A stretch of 39,781 nucleotides of DNA from Myxococcales bacterium (GCA_009692485.1 SHZB01000010.1:1-39781); one strand, 5' to 3'; shown: positions 17,679 through 25,615, numbered from the stretch's first letter. Notes: a model not told the origin generated them from the sequence alone. Translations and numbers: made by a program.

Positions 17679-17718
17679 CGGCGGCTTAGCACGTCTCTCG
17701 CGCGAGGACGTGCCGCCG
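17679..17718 (-). promoter_or_regulatory. composite palindrome in the leader of the Cys-rich lipoprotein gene
   Basis: Nested arms on the plus strand are CGGCGGC, ACGTC and CTCGC, paired with GCGAG, GACGT and GCCGCCG, giving 17 paired bases with a 5-base and a 1-base bulge. The element ends 3 bp before the start codon. In RNA it would form a hairpin covering the initiation region; in DNA it could be an operator. Confidence 0.6.
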
Positions 17719-17771
17719 CTTCAACCGGCGCGCCCCTCGCAGCCATCGCGTGTCGCGCGCGGCCTACCTGC

Positions 17772-18659
17772 TCACGGCGCGGCCATCCACCAGGGCACGA
17801 TCGGCAGAGTCGTCGGGAGCTCGCCGTGCCAGATGAGATAGTTTCCTTCGCAGTAGGACTCGAGCTCCGGGTGCCACGCGGCGTAGCGCTCGATCCCGAG
17901 CGGCGTTATCTTGCCGACCGAGTAGCCGTGCGGCACGACGAGCTCGAAGACGTCGCGAAGGTAGCGCCGATAGCCGATCCAGCGGTGGTTGTACTCGAAC
18001 TGCGCCCAGCCGATGGCGCGCCGACTAAGCAGGCCGACGGCACCCTCGAGCACGCGGCAGTCGTTGCCCTCGGTGTCGATCTTCAACAGATCGATGCGGG
18101 TGATGCCGCGCGATTCGGCGTAGGCATCGAGGCTCGTCACGGTGACGTCGACGAAGGCGCGCGCGACCTCGCCTGCGAGCAAGACGAGGCTGCTGCGGCC
18201 CGCGGTATCGCCGACGACGTTGAAGGTGGCCTTGCCCTCTGCGTCGGCGACGGCCTCGCTGCGGATCTCGAGCGCGGCGAGCCCTGCGCTGCGCGAACCG
18301 AGGCGCTGCTCGAGCTTGCGGCGTGCTTCCGGCACGGGCTCGAACGCGTGCAGCGACGGCGTCGGCGCGCCCGCGGCGGCGAGGCTATCGACGAGCACCG
18401 CGGACCAATCGCCGACGTTGGCACCGACGTCCATGACCACGGGCGTGCGGCGCGGCGTCTCACCGGCGGCATCGAGCGCGGCGAGGGCTGCGAACGCGCG
18501 CACCAGCCGCTCTTCGCCATTCGTGGCCATGTCGTTCGGAAGATCGAGCCGCGAGCGTTGCCATAGAAATCGCCCGAGGCGCGCGAACTGCCGGCGCCCG
18601 AGGGCGGCCCACATGAACCCGGCAAGTGCGTCTTTTGCCCGGCGTTTCAGCACGTCCAT
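17772..18659 (-). CDS. FkbM-family SAM-dependent methyltransferase
   Basis: The 295-aa protein has a class I methyltransferase fold with the SAM-binding VVMDVGANVGDWSAVLVD (about residues 75-90), the second-strand acid FEPVPEARRKLE, and the FkbM hallmark DLLKIDTEGND followed by an FEYNHRW block. FkbM proteins O-methylate sugars, polyketides or glycans. ATG 18659 gives a start with a basic helix and fits the family length; the frame is open further upstream but overlaps the 3' end of the neighbouring gene. It is 53 bp downstream of the enoyl-reductase-like gene on the same strand. Together they could modify a lipid or glycan, but no other biosynthetic gene is nearby. The substrate is unknown. 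Confidence 0.85.
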   Translation of the reverse strand: MDVLKRRAKDALAGFMWAALGRRQFARLGRFLWQRSRLDLPNDMATNGEERLVRAFAALAALDAAGETPRRTPVVMDVGANVGDWSAVLVDSLAAAGAPTPSLHAFEPVPEARRKLEQRLGSRSAGLAALEIRSEAVADAEGKATFNVVGDTAGRSSLVLLAGEVARAFVDVTVTSLDAYAESRGITRIDLLKIDTEGNDCRVLEGAVGLLSRRAIGWAQFEYNHRWIGYRRYLRDVFELVVPHGYSVGKITPLGIERYAAWHPELESYCEGNYLIWHGELPTTLPIVPWWMAAP

Positions 18660-18712
18660 ACGCGGACTACGTCCCACAGCCCGGCCACCCCTGCAACCGC
18701 CGCTTCGGCAGC

Positions 18713-20014
18713 TCAGGTGGCGGGCTCTACCTGCAGAACCATTCCGGCGGCGCGCAGGCGGGTGACGAGGCTCATACCCATGGCGGACGCGGGCGTGAGC
18801 AGACCGGCTGCGAGGCCATCCGTGGGCGCGTCGAAGGCGAGGCACAGCGCCGCCTCGGAGAGCATGATGGCGGTCGAGCCGTAGCCCGGATCGCGGCTGC
18901 CCTCGACGCGGCACACGACCTTTTGTTCGGCCCCGCGCGCGTCCTGGCCGCGGCCCACGACCTCGAGCCGAAAGTGGCCGCGCTCGCGCTCTTCGGCGGT
19001 CGGACCGGCACCTGGCTTTGGCAAGAGGCGCTCGACGAGACGGCGCGCCGGGCCCATCGAAACTGCCATTAGAAACCCCATGATGGCGCAGCGAGCGAGC
19101 TGGGCCTCGATGCCACCCCGCACGCTCGGCGCATATTGCATCACCTCGCGATACCGGAACTCGCGCCCGTAGCGCCAACCCAACAGCGCGTTGCTGCGGC
19201 GCACGACGCGGGTGTTCACCGCCGCCATCACGAAGGGGCCGATATGGCAATTGCGGTCGCGGTCCCGCTCTACCGACAGCGCGTCACGCCCATCGGGCCC
19301 GCTTCGCTCGCCCTCCGGATTCAGCGAATACGGCTCGAGCAGCAGCGCTCTCACCGTCGGGTCACGCCGCGCCTCTTCGATGATGCCAAGCATGCTGGCG
19401 ATGGTGCCGCCGCTCGCCCCGCCGCGGAGCGAAGTGACATACAAAGTGGCATTGTCCGATTGGCAACTATGGCGCGCGCGCATCTCCAATTGCATCAGAA
19501 ACACCCCTAAATCCGAGGGAATGGAGTCGAATCCGCAGCACGGCACGATGCGCGCCCCCGACCGCAGCGCCGCCTCGTGGTGGGTGTCGATCATGCGCCG
19601 AACCCACTGCACCTCACCGGTGATATCGCAATAGTCCGTGCCGTGATCGACCGCGGCCGCGACCAGCTCGCTGCCATATTTGGCATACGGCCCGACGGTG
19701 CTGCACACGACTCGGGTTTGACGCGCAATGGCATCGAGCGACGCCGGCTGGTGGCTGTCGCCAATCAGAATTGGCAATTCCAGCGCGCGGGGATCGCTAT
19801 TGGCCAATCGCGCCCGCACCGCCTCGAGTCGCGTCCGATCGCGACCGGCGATCGCCCACTTCAACCGCGGCTCGCGCAGGAGCAGCTCGGCGCAAACGAG
19901 CTCCCCCGTGTACCCCGTCGCTCCAAAGAGCACGATGTCGAACGGCCTATCCGGTTTTGCGCGGGCTTCAATCACGCGCGCATCGTGCCTCGCCATCCGT
20001 GCGCCGTCGATCAC
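18713..20014 (-). CDS. saccharopine dehydrogenase-like / trans-acting enoyl reductase family protein
   Basis: The 433-aa protein opens with a Rossmann NAD(P)-binding motif (FDIVLFGATGYTGELV) and shows the family pattern AGRDRTRLEAV, VVCSTVGPYAKYGSELV, GTDYCDITGEVQW and VPCCGFDSIPSDLGVF. This is the group containing mycobacterial trans-acting enoyl reductases, which reduce double bonds during complex lipid assembly, and proteins annotated as saccharopine dehydrogenases; the former fits better because no lysine-pathway gene is near. The GTG at 20014 is used; ATG 19996 is an alternative. It is divergent from the DTW gene with only 52 bp between starts, and is followed by the FkbM gene. Confidence 0.84.
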   Translation of the reverse strand: MIDGARMARHDARVIEARAKPDRPFDIVLFGATGYTGELVCAELLLREPRLKWAIAGRDRTRLEAVRARLANSDPRALELPILIGDSHQPASLDAIARQTRVVCSTVGPYAKYGSELVAAAVDHGTDYCDITGEVQWVRRMIDTHHEAALRSGARIVPCCGFDSIPSDLGVFLMQLEMRARHSCQSDNATLYVTSLRGGASGGTIASMLGIIEEARRDPTVRALLLEPYSLNPEGERSGPDGRDALSVERDRDRNCHIGPFVMAAVNTRVVRRSNALLGWRYGREFRYREVMQYAPSVRGGIEAQLARCAIMGFLMAVSMGPARRLVERLLPKPGAGPTAEERERGHFRLEVVGRGQDARGAEQKVVCRVEGSRDPGYGSTAIMLSEAALCLAFDAPTDGLAAGLLTPASAMGMSLVTRLRAAGMVLQVEPAT

Positions 20015-20066
20015 TCGCTCACTCGCGCCAGGAACGGTAGCGCGCGCGCACCTTTCGGTCGCAGCG

Positions 20067-21290
20067 ATGGACTCGATCGACTACGTGTCGCCGATGCTGG
20101 AGGCCGCCGTCACGAAGCACCGCGTCGTGTGCGGCCAGTGCCGCCGACCCGAGAGCGTGTGCTACTGCCGGCACATCACGCCGGTGCCGACCGCGACGCG
20201 GATCGTGCTGCTTCAACATCCGCGCGAGCGCGACATGGCGATCGGGACGGCGCGCATGGCGAGCCTGTGCCTGCCCAACTCGGAGCTCCACGTGGGCCTC
20301 GACTGGCGGCAATCGCCGGCTCTCGCGCGTGCGCTCACGGACCCCGCGCAGCCGGCAGCGTTGCTCTATCCCGGGCCGGGCGCCATCGACGTGGGGCAGC
20401 ATCCGCCGAGCTCGCCGGTGACCTTGGTCGTCGTCGACGGGACCTGGTCCCAGACCCGCAAGCTGTTGCGGACGAACCCCGCGCTCGGAGCCTTGCCGCG
20501 CTTCGCGTTCGTGCCGCCGACCCCGAGCGAATACCGCATTCGCAGGCCCCCGAACGACGCCTACGTGTCGACGATCGAGGCGCTCGTGCACGTGCTTGGC
20601 GCGCTCGAGGGCGATGCCGCGCGCTTTCATTCTTTGCTCACGCCATTTCGCGCGATGGTCGATATGCAGCTCGCCTGCATCCTCGGCAAGCACCAGGGGC
20701 GCGTGCGCCACCCGCGATCGCCGAAGCCAAGACTCCTCGATTTGCCCGCTGCGCTGGCACGCGGCGCTCACGAGTTGGTGTGCGTCGTCGGCGAGGCGAA
20801 CGCCTGGCCTTACCGCTATCCCGAGCGCGATCGAGCCCATCCCGATGAGCTCATTCAATGGAGCGCGCACCGCATCGGTACTGGCGAGTCGTTCGAGATG
20901 GTGCTCGCGCCGCGAAACCCCTTGTCGCCGCGAACTGCCAATCACATTCAATTGCCCGAAGAGCAACTTCGCTCCGGTTTCGCGATGACGCAGCTCTTCG
21001 AAGAGTGGCGTGGATTCGTGCGCGACACCGACGTCATCTGCTCGTGGGGCCACTACGCGACTGGCCTGTTCGCGGACGAGGGCGGCGTCCTTCCCGAGGC
21101 GCGGCTCGATCTCCGCCAGATCGCGCGCACCTTCTTGAAGGGCAAAGTTGGCACGGCCGAAGAGCTCAGCGCACGCATCGGAACCGTGCCGCAATCGGGC
21201 CTCGGGCTCGGCCGCTGCGGCATGCGCTTGGCGCAGCTCGTCGGCCTCGTTCGCCACTTCGGCAGTCTGGTCACGCAGCAAGGCGAGTGA
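20067..21290 (+). CDS. DTW-domain tRNA aminocarboxypropyltransferase fused to a degenerate exonuclease-like domain
   Basis: The first ~220 residues form a DTW domain (TapT/TDD family), which adds an acp group to a uridine of tRNA. The N-terminal zinc-ribbon cysteines (C22, C25, C32, C34), LQHPRE, the name motif DGTW (residues 124-127), and YRIRRPP with a following STIEA are present. DTW proteins are usually 200-250 aa; this one is 407 aa. The extra ~170 residues read like an RNase H-like DEDD exonuclease fold (ELVCVVGEANAWPY, WSAHRIGTGESFEMVLAPRNPL, FEEWRGFVRDTDVICSWGHYA, LDLRQIAR), but most of the expected acidic residues are replaced; only E243 of the first motif is obvious. It may bind tRNA rather than cut it. 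ATG 20067 begins 21 residues before the zinc ribbon; there is no strong ribosome-binding site. Confidence 0.8.
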   Translation: MDSIDYVSPMLEAAVTKHRVVCGQCRRPESVCYCRHITPVPTATRIVLLQHPRERDMAIGTARMASLCLPNSELHVGLDWRQSPALARALTDPAQPAALLYPGPGAIDVGQHPPSSPVTLVVVDGTWSQTRKLLRTNPALGALPRFAFVPPTPSEYRIRRPPNDAYVSTIEALVHVLGALEGDAARFHSLLTPFRAMVDMQLACILGKHQGRVRHPRSPKPRLLDLPAALARGAHELVCVVGEANAWPYRYPERDRAHPDELIQWSAHRIGTGESFEMVLAPRNPLSPRTANHIQLPEEQLRSGFAMTQLFEEWRGFVRDTDVICSWGHYATGLFADEGGVLPEARLDLRQIARTFLKGKVGTAEELSARIGTVPQSGLGLGRCGMRLAQLVGLVRHFGSLVTQQGE

Positions 21291-21300
21291 CGCGCAGCTC

Positions 21301-21410
21301 GGCTCAGCGCAACTCAGCGCCGCTCGACGCAGCTCAGCGCAACTCAGCGCAACTCAGCGCAACTCAGCGCAACTCAGCGCAACTCAGCAGAGCTCAGCAG
21401 AGCTCAGCTC
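21301..21410 (+). repeat. 10-bp tandem array (AACTCAGCGC) entering the ABC-F stop codon
   Basis: Eleven 10-bp units lie between the convergent DTW and ABC-F genes. Five are perfect, four of them contiguous at 21341-21380; the rest vary, including AGCTCAGCAG. The ABC-F stop codon (21404-21406) lies inside the last units, so the array forms the end of that coding sequence. Confidence 0.93.
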
Positions 21411-23023
21411 AAGCCGGGAGCTTCGCGTCCAGTCTGCGCGACGTATTCGGTATAGCCGCCGCCGTAGCACGCGACGTTGCCGCTCGAGAGCTCGAGCACG
21501 CGATTGGAGAGCGACGACAAGAAGCGCCGGTCGTGCGAGACGAACAACATCGTGCCGTCGAAGTCCGCGAGCGCCGTCACGAGCATGTCCTTGGTCGCCA
21601 TGTCGAGATGGTTGGTCGGCTCATCGAGCACGAGCAGATTCGGCGGGTCGTAGAGCATCCGCGCGAGCACCAGGCGCGCCTTTTCACCGCCAGAGAGCAC
21701 GCGGCAGCTCTTGTCGGCGTCGTCGCCCGAGAATCCGAACGCGCCCGCCAAGGACTTCAAGGAGCCGATCGTCGCCAGCGGAAACGCGCCCTGCAAGGTG
21801 CTCATCACCGTCTCCGTCGCCACCAGTTGCTCCATCGCGTGCTGCGCGAAATACCCGAGCTTCACGCTCGCGCCGATCGTGACCGTGCCGGCGTCCGGAG
21901 TGACCGCGGCCGCGGCGAGCTTGAGCAGCGTCGTCTTGCCCGCGCCGTTGACGCCCATCACGCACCAGCGCTCGCGACGCCGAATCAACAGATCGAAGGA
22001 CTCGTAGATCACGCGCTCTCCGTAGGTCTTGCCGACGCCCGCGAGGCGCAGCACGTCATCGCCAGAGCGCGGCGCTTGTCGAAACGCGAACTCGAGCGTG
22101 CGACGGCGCTTCGGCGGATCGACGGTCTCGATCTTGTCGAGCTTCTTCACGCGCGACTGCACTTGCGCCGCGTGACTGGCCCGCGCCTTGAACCGCTCGA
22201 TGAACGCCTTCTCCTTGGCGAGCATCGCCTGCTGCCGGTCGTACTGCGCTTGCTGCTGCACCTCGGCGATCGCGCGTTGGCGCTCGTAAAAGTCGTAGTC
22301 GCCCGAGTAGGTCGTGAGCTCGCCGCCGTCGATCTCCACGATCTTCGTGACGACACGGTTCATGAACTCCCGATCGTGCGACGTGAGGACCAGCCCGCCC
22401 GCAAACCCTTTGAGAAATTGCTCGAGCCAGATGATCGACTCGATATCGAGGTGATTCGTCGGCTCGTCGAGCATGAGCGCATCGGGCCGCATGAGGAGAA
22501 TTCGCGCTAGCGCGACGCGCATTTTCCAGCCACCCGAGAGCGACCCGACATCGTGATCCATCACGTCTTGGCGAAAGCCGAGCCCGGCGAGGATCTCTCT
22601 CGCGCGCGCCTCAAGCGCATAACCGTCGAGCTCGTCGAAGCGGGCCTGCACTTGCCCGAATCGTTCGACCAGCGCCTCCAACTCGTCGGCGCGCTCCGGA
22701 TCTGCGAGGGCATGCTCAAGCAGGTGCAGCTCGCTCGCGACCTCCGACACCGCACCCGCACCCGCCATCGTCTCCTCGACGACGGAGCGCCCGCGCATCT
22801 CGCCGACGTCCTGGCTGAAGTGCCCCACCACGACGCCGCGATCGACCATCACCTGTCCCGCGTCCGGCTCTTCTTCCCCGACGATCATCCTGAAGATCGT
22901 CGACTTGCCAGAGCCATTCGGTCCGACGAGGCCAATCCGCTCACCCCGAAAGAGACTCATCGACCCGTCGAGAAACAGGATCTGCTTGCCATGTTGCTTG
23001 CAAACCGAGTCGAGGCGAATCAT
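21404..23023 (-). CDS. ABC-F family ribosome-associated ATPase
   Basis: This 539-aa cytosolic protein carries two ABC ATPase domains and no membrane segments. Both Walker A motifs (GPNGSGKST and GVNGAGKTT), both signatures (LSGGWKMRVALAR and LSGGEKARLVLAR) and both Walker B/D-loop blocks (LDEPTNHLD) are intact. Between them is the charged alpha-helical P-site tRNA interaction linker (EKAFIERFKARASHAAQVQSR). ABC-F proteins act on the ribosome to relieve stalling or give antibiotic resistance. The linker pattern recalls the YbiT-like housekeeping group, but assignment to a subgroup is uncertain. It is divergent from rpmI across a 218-bp spacer, and its stop codon lies in a 10-bp repeat array. 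Confidence 0.9.
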   Translation of the reverse strand: MIRLDSVCKQHGKQILFLDGSMSLFRGERIGLVGPNGSGKSTIFRMIVGEEEPDAGQVMVDRGVVVGHFSQDVGEMRGRSVVEETMAGAGAVSEVASELHLLEHALADPERADELEALVERFGQVQARFDELDGYALEARAREILAGLGFRQDVMDHDVGSLSGGWKMRVALARILLMRPDALMLDEPTNHLDIESIIWLEQFLKGFAGGLVLTSHDREFMNRVVTKIVEIDGGELTTYSGDYDFYERQRAIAEVQQQAQYDRQQAMLAKEKAFIERFKARASHAAQVQSRVKKLDKIETVDPPKRRRTLEFAFRQAPRSGDDVLRLAGVGKTYGERVIYESFDLLIRRRERWCVMGVNGAGKTTLLKLAAAAVTPDAGTVTIGASVKLGYFAQHAMEQLVATETVMSTLQGAFPLATIGSLKSLAGAFGFSGDDADKSCRVLSGGEKARLVLARMLYDPPNLLVLDEPTNHLDMATKDMLVTALADFDGTMLFVSHDRRFLSSLSNRVLELSSGNVACYGGGYTEYVAQTGREAPGLS

Positions 23024-23091
23024 GAGCCCGCGCCGCTATCACGTGCCAGCCGGCCGAGCAACCGATCCGCGCTCATCGCCTGCGCCTCTCC

Positions 23092-23120
23092 TTGACTTCG
23101 CGATGGGACCGCTGCTATCA
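23092..23120 (+). promoter_or_regulatory. probable sigma70 promoter of the rpmI-rplT-pheS operon
   Basis: TTGACT (23092-23097), a 17-base spacer and CTATCA (23115-23120, or TATCAA one base on) lie about 120 bases before rpmI. The long leader this implies could hold control by a ribosomal protein, but I cannot identify a specific fold in it. Confidence 0.5.
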
Positions 23121-23241
23121 ACTGCGCCCTTCGCATTTCTTCGGCTCCTAATTGCTCTTCCGATGGTCGGGGGGGCGGCCGCCGAGAGCGGGGTGGCGCG
23201 TCGCCCTGAACAGGACGAACGCCGATGAGAGAACCGTAGCC

Positions 23242-23448
23242 ATGGCCAAGAAGATCAAGGTCAAGACGAACCGCGCCGCGGCCAAGCGTTTCCGGCTTAC
23301 CGGAAATGGCCACGTCAAGCGCAAGAAGTCGGGGCATTCGCACGGCATGGGCAACAAGTCGCGCAAGCGCAACAATCGCCTCCGCAAGGCTGGGCTCGTC
23401 CACGCCGACCGCGAGAGGCGCGTCAAGATGCTGCTGCCCTACGCGTGA
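23242..23448 (+). CDS. rpmI: 50S ribosomal protein L35
   Basis: This 68-aa basic protein matches bL35 along its whole length: start MAKKIKVKTNRAAAKRF, then GHVKRKKSGHSHGM, the NKSRKRNNRLRKAG block, and the end MLLPYA. It sits in the large ribosomal subunit. GAGAGAA at 23227-23233 is a moderate ribosome-binding site 8 bases upstream. Upstream is the divergent ABC-F gene, not infC as in most bacteria. rplT follows after 93 bp, and a hairpin begins in the stop region. Confidence 0.95.
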   Translation: MAKKIKVKTNRAAAKRFRLTGNGHVKRKKSGHSHGMGNKSRKRNNRLRKAGLVHADRERRVKMLLPYA

Positions 23449-23475
23449 TCGGTGGCCCACGCTCGATCACCCGCG
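23442..23475 (+). promoter_or_regulatory. hairpin at the rpmI stop / rpmI-rplT junction
   Basis: CGCGTGATCG pairs with CGATCAC-CC-GCG (a 7-bp stem, a 2-base bulge and 3 more pairs) around a 12-base loop. It includes the rpmI stop codon. There is no T-run, so a role in coupling or RNA stability is more likely than termination. Confidence 0.45.
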
Positions 23476-23527
23476 TGCTTCTGATCGCTCGCCTACGCCT
23501 GCTCGGTGGGCAGCTCGCTACGATTCT

Positions 23528-23533
23528 GGAGGT
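23528..23533 (+). promoter_or_regulatory. strong ribosome-binding site of rplT
   Basis: GGAGGT lies 8 bases before ATG 23542. This near-perfect anti-rRNA match is the strongest in the window and fits high ribosomal protein expression. Confidence 0.85.
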
Positions 23534-23541
23534 AAATTGGT

Positions 23542-23889
23542 ATGGCTCGTGTAAAGCGCGGATTTAAGGCACGTCGTCGCCGCAATCGTGTCCTCAAGCA
23601 GGTCGAGGGCTTCTTCGGTGGCCGCAAGAACCGCTATCGCCAGGCCGTCGAGGTCCTGCGAAAGTCGTGGGTCTACGCGTACATCGGCCGCAAGCACAAG
23701 AAGCGAAACTTCCGCGCGCTGTGGATCACGCGCATCAACGCGGGCGCGCGCATCGTGGGGCTCTCGTACAGCAAGCTGATCTTCGCGCTCAAGCAGGCCG
23801 ATATCGGGATCGACCGCAAGATCCTCGCCGACCTCGCGATCGCGGACCCCGCGGCGTTCAAGGCGATCATCGATACCGCACGCGCGTGA
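23542..23889 (+). CDS. rplT: 50S ribosomal protein L20
   Basis: This 115-aa bL20 starts [20 protein letters not shown] and shows the conserved RNRYRQA-like block ([11 protein letters not shown]), [18 protein letters not shown] and [16 protein letters not shown], then an acidic/hydrophobic C-terminal domain. It assembles early into the 50S subunit and in E. coli and Bacillus also represses its own operon by binding mRNA. It follows rpmI and precedes pheS by 74 bp, with a large hairpin in that gap. Confidence 0.96.
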   Translation: MARVKRGFKARRRRNRVLKQVEGFFGGRKNRYRQAVEVLRKSWVYAYIGRKHKKRNFRALWITRINAGARIVGLSYSKLIFALKQADIGIDRKILADLAIADPAAFKAIIDTARA

Positions 23890-23895
23890 GCAGAG

Positions 23896-23940
23896 ACGCG
23901 GCGACCCTCCGTGCGCAAAAAGTGCACGGATGCGCCGCGT
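23896..23940 (+). promoter_or_regulatory. large hairpin between rplT and pheS (candidate attenuator or processing site)
   Basis: The outer stem ACGCGGCG/CGCCGCGT is 8 bp, the inner stem TCCGTGC/GCACGGA is 7 bp, separated by a small internal loop and closed by the A-rich loop GCAAAAAGT. Only a short TTT follows, so full intrinsic termination is doubtful. Its place just before pheS recalls the attenuator ahead of pheS in E. coli, but no Phe-rich leader peptide is evident. Confidence 0.65.
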
Positions 23941-23963
23941 TTGTCGCGTAAGAGGCCTTGCAC

Positions 23964-25058
23964 GTGAGCGTGTCCGACGCGGTATTCGCGATTGATCGCG
24001 GACTCGCCGAGCTTGGCGACGCCTTCCGTAGTGCCTTCGCCGCCGCCAAGGACGAGCAGGCGCTGCGGGACGCCCACGCCGAGCTGCTCGGCAAGAAGAA
24101 GGGTGCGCTCACCCGCGTCATGGCCCTCATGCGCGACGTCGCCGCGTCGGAGCGGCCAGCCGCCGGAGCGAAGGTCAACGACTTCAAAGAGCAGGTCGAG
24201 GCGGCGTTCGAAGCGCGGTTGCGCGACCTCGCAGTGGCGAGACGCAGCGCGGATCTCCGTGGGCGGCCCTTCGATCTGACGCTGCCCGGGCGGGTCCCCG
24301 AGGGGCGCGGACACCTGCACCCGGTGTTGCAGACGCGCGACGATCTGCTGCGGATTTTCCGCGATCTCGGCTTCGACATCGTCAGCGGCCCCGAGGTCGA
24401 GCTGGAGGAAAACAACTTCACCAAGCTCGCCTTCCCGCCCGATCATCCGGCCACCGACATGCAGGACACTTTCTGGGTCGGCGTGCATGGCCCGGACGGT
24501 GCGCAACGTGACGGCCGCGTCCTGTTACGGACCCACACGAGCAACACGCAGATCCGCGTGATGAGCAGCCGCAAACCGCCGATGGCCGTCGTGAGCGCCG
24601 GGCCGGTCTACCGTCGCGACGACGATTTGACGCACTCGCCCATGTTTCACCAGATCGAGGGCTTCGTCGTGGACGAGGGCGTGAGCATGGCCGATCTGAA
24701 GGGCGTCCTCGCGGCTTTTGCAGAGGGCCTCTACGGTCCCGGGACGCGAATTCGCTTTCGCCCTAGCTACTTTCCGTTCGTCGAGCCGGGAGCAGAGGTC
24801 GACATCGGCTGCGTGTTTTGCAGCGAAGCGGACGGGTCGCGAGCGCGCTGCCGCGTCTGCAAACAGACCGGCTGGGTCGAGGTGCTGGGCTGCGGCATGA
24901 TCCATCCCGAGGTGCTCGAACACTGCAACATCGACCGAACGCGCTACGGCGGCTTCGCCTTCGGCTTCGGCATCGAGCGCATCGCGATGCTCCGCTACGG
25001 GATCCCGAGCATCAAGCTCCTGTTCGAGAACGACCCGCGCTTTCTGTCACAGTTCTGA
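23964..25058 (+). CDS. pheS: phenylalanyl-tRNA synthetase alpha subunit
   Basis: This is a class II aminoacyl-tRNA synthetase catalytic subunit that charges tRNA-Phe in an alpha2beta2 complex. It has an N-terminal coiled-coil arm (DAHAELLGKKKGALTRVMALMRDV), then the catalytic domain with HPVLQTRDDLLRIF, FHQIEGFVVDEG (motif 2 region), GAEVDIGCVFC with a paired Cys cluster, GMIHPEVL, and the motif 3 block GFGIERIAMLRYGI near the end. GTG 23964 is chosen because AAGAGG lies 8 bases before it; TTG 23958 is too close to that site. The 364-aa length is normal. pheT does not follow: 557 bp without a gene and then a sigma factor gene come next, so the beta subunit must be encoded elsewhere. Confidence 0.94.
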   Translation: MSVSDAVFAIDRGLAELGDAFRSAFAAAKDEQALRDAHAELLGKKKGALTRVMALMRDVAASERPAAGAKVNDFKEQVEAAFEARLRDLAVARRSADLRGRPFDLTLPGRVPEGRGHLHPVLQTRDDLLRIFRDLGFDIVSGPEVELEENNFTKLAFPPDHPATDMQDTFWVGVHGPDGAQRDGRVLLRTHTSNTQIRVMSSRKPPMAVVSAGPVYRRDDDLTHSPMFHQIEGFVVDEGVSMADLKGVLAAFAEGLYGPGTRIRFRPSYFPFVEPGAEVDIGCVFCSEADGSRARCRVCKQTGWVEVLGCGMIHPEVLEHCNIDRTRYGGFAFGFGIERIAMLRYGIPSIKLLFENDPRFLSQF

Positions 25059-25615
25059 CGGCAGCGGCGATTCCGCACGTTTTCGGCGCCCGGGCGCGGC
25101 CACGCATCGGTGCGGCTCGACGCGCCACCGAGCGTCTGTGCCTTTGTGCACGGCGCTGCGACACGTCGATCAGGGCCGCGAGGCGAAAGCGTTTGCGTGC
25201 CGCGCGCGTCTTAGGAAGCACCGCAACGCTCCGAACCGGAGTTGTTCGATGGCATCACGATTGCTTCAAGTCTTCTCCGCGACCGACGGCACGAAAAACC
25301 GCGACGCCTAGCACGCGGGCCGCCGTACACACGAGTGGAATCGTCCGGCCCCCGACTCTGTTTCATCCCCAGTTTCATCCCCATCGACGTGACCGAGGCT
25401 GGCTTTCCCGCATAAGTAAGAGCCAGCCCGCCTTGTAGTCGTTGAACATCGTGAGCATCTAAGACATCGGAATCACACCACTCGGTCGATACGTACGACG
25501 TCGATTTCCCCCAGCCCAACGCCGGCGCCCGCCCCCCAAGAGCGCGGCCCGGCTCAGTTCGAGCAAGCATCTACGACGCGCCACATCTCCCCATTCGGAG
25601 CACGACGAGGTGACC
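25059..25615 (+). other. 557-bp stretch without a gene between pheS and the sigma factor gene
   Basis: No reading frame here has convincing protein character, and no tRNA fold was found. The sequence holds a GC-rich part after pheS, a less GC-rich stretch from about 25240, a 12-bp near-repeat (TTTCATCCCCA at 25361 and 25373), a hairpin at 25397-25428, and palindromic bits around TACGTACGACGTC near 25490. It probably carries the end of the pheS transcript and the promoter of the sigma factor gene, but no clear -35/-10 pair was seen. Confidence 0.6.
25397..25428 (+). other. 8-bp hairpin in the pheS-sigma factor gap
   Basis: GGCTGGCT and AGCCAGCC pair perfectly around a 16-base AT-richer loop. 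No T-run follows. It could be part of a small RNA, a weak terminator or a protein-binding palindrome. Confidence 0.5.

Noticed and set aside
16128-18566. An 812-codon open frame on the plus strand opposite the Cys-rich lipoprotein and FkbM genes
   Set aside because: It is antisense to two well-supported genes, has Arg/Ala-biased composition, and shows no domain. It is a typical high-GC shadow.
23103-23228. Short leader peptide before rpmI (starts MGPLLSTAPFAFLRLL)
   Set aside because: The start lies inside the predicted promoter and there is no ribosome-binding site. Two Phe residues are too few for a Phe attenuator.
25211-25570. 119-codon minus-strand frame in the pheS-sigma factor gap
   Set aside because: No family likeness, no ribosome-binding site, and Arg/Ser-biased composition. 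It reads through the hairpin.
25059-25615. tRNA gene in the gap after pheS
   Set aside because: No cloverleaf, T-loop sequence or acceptor pairing could be built.
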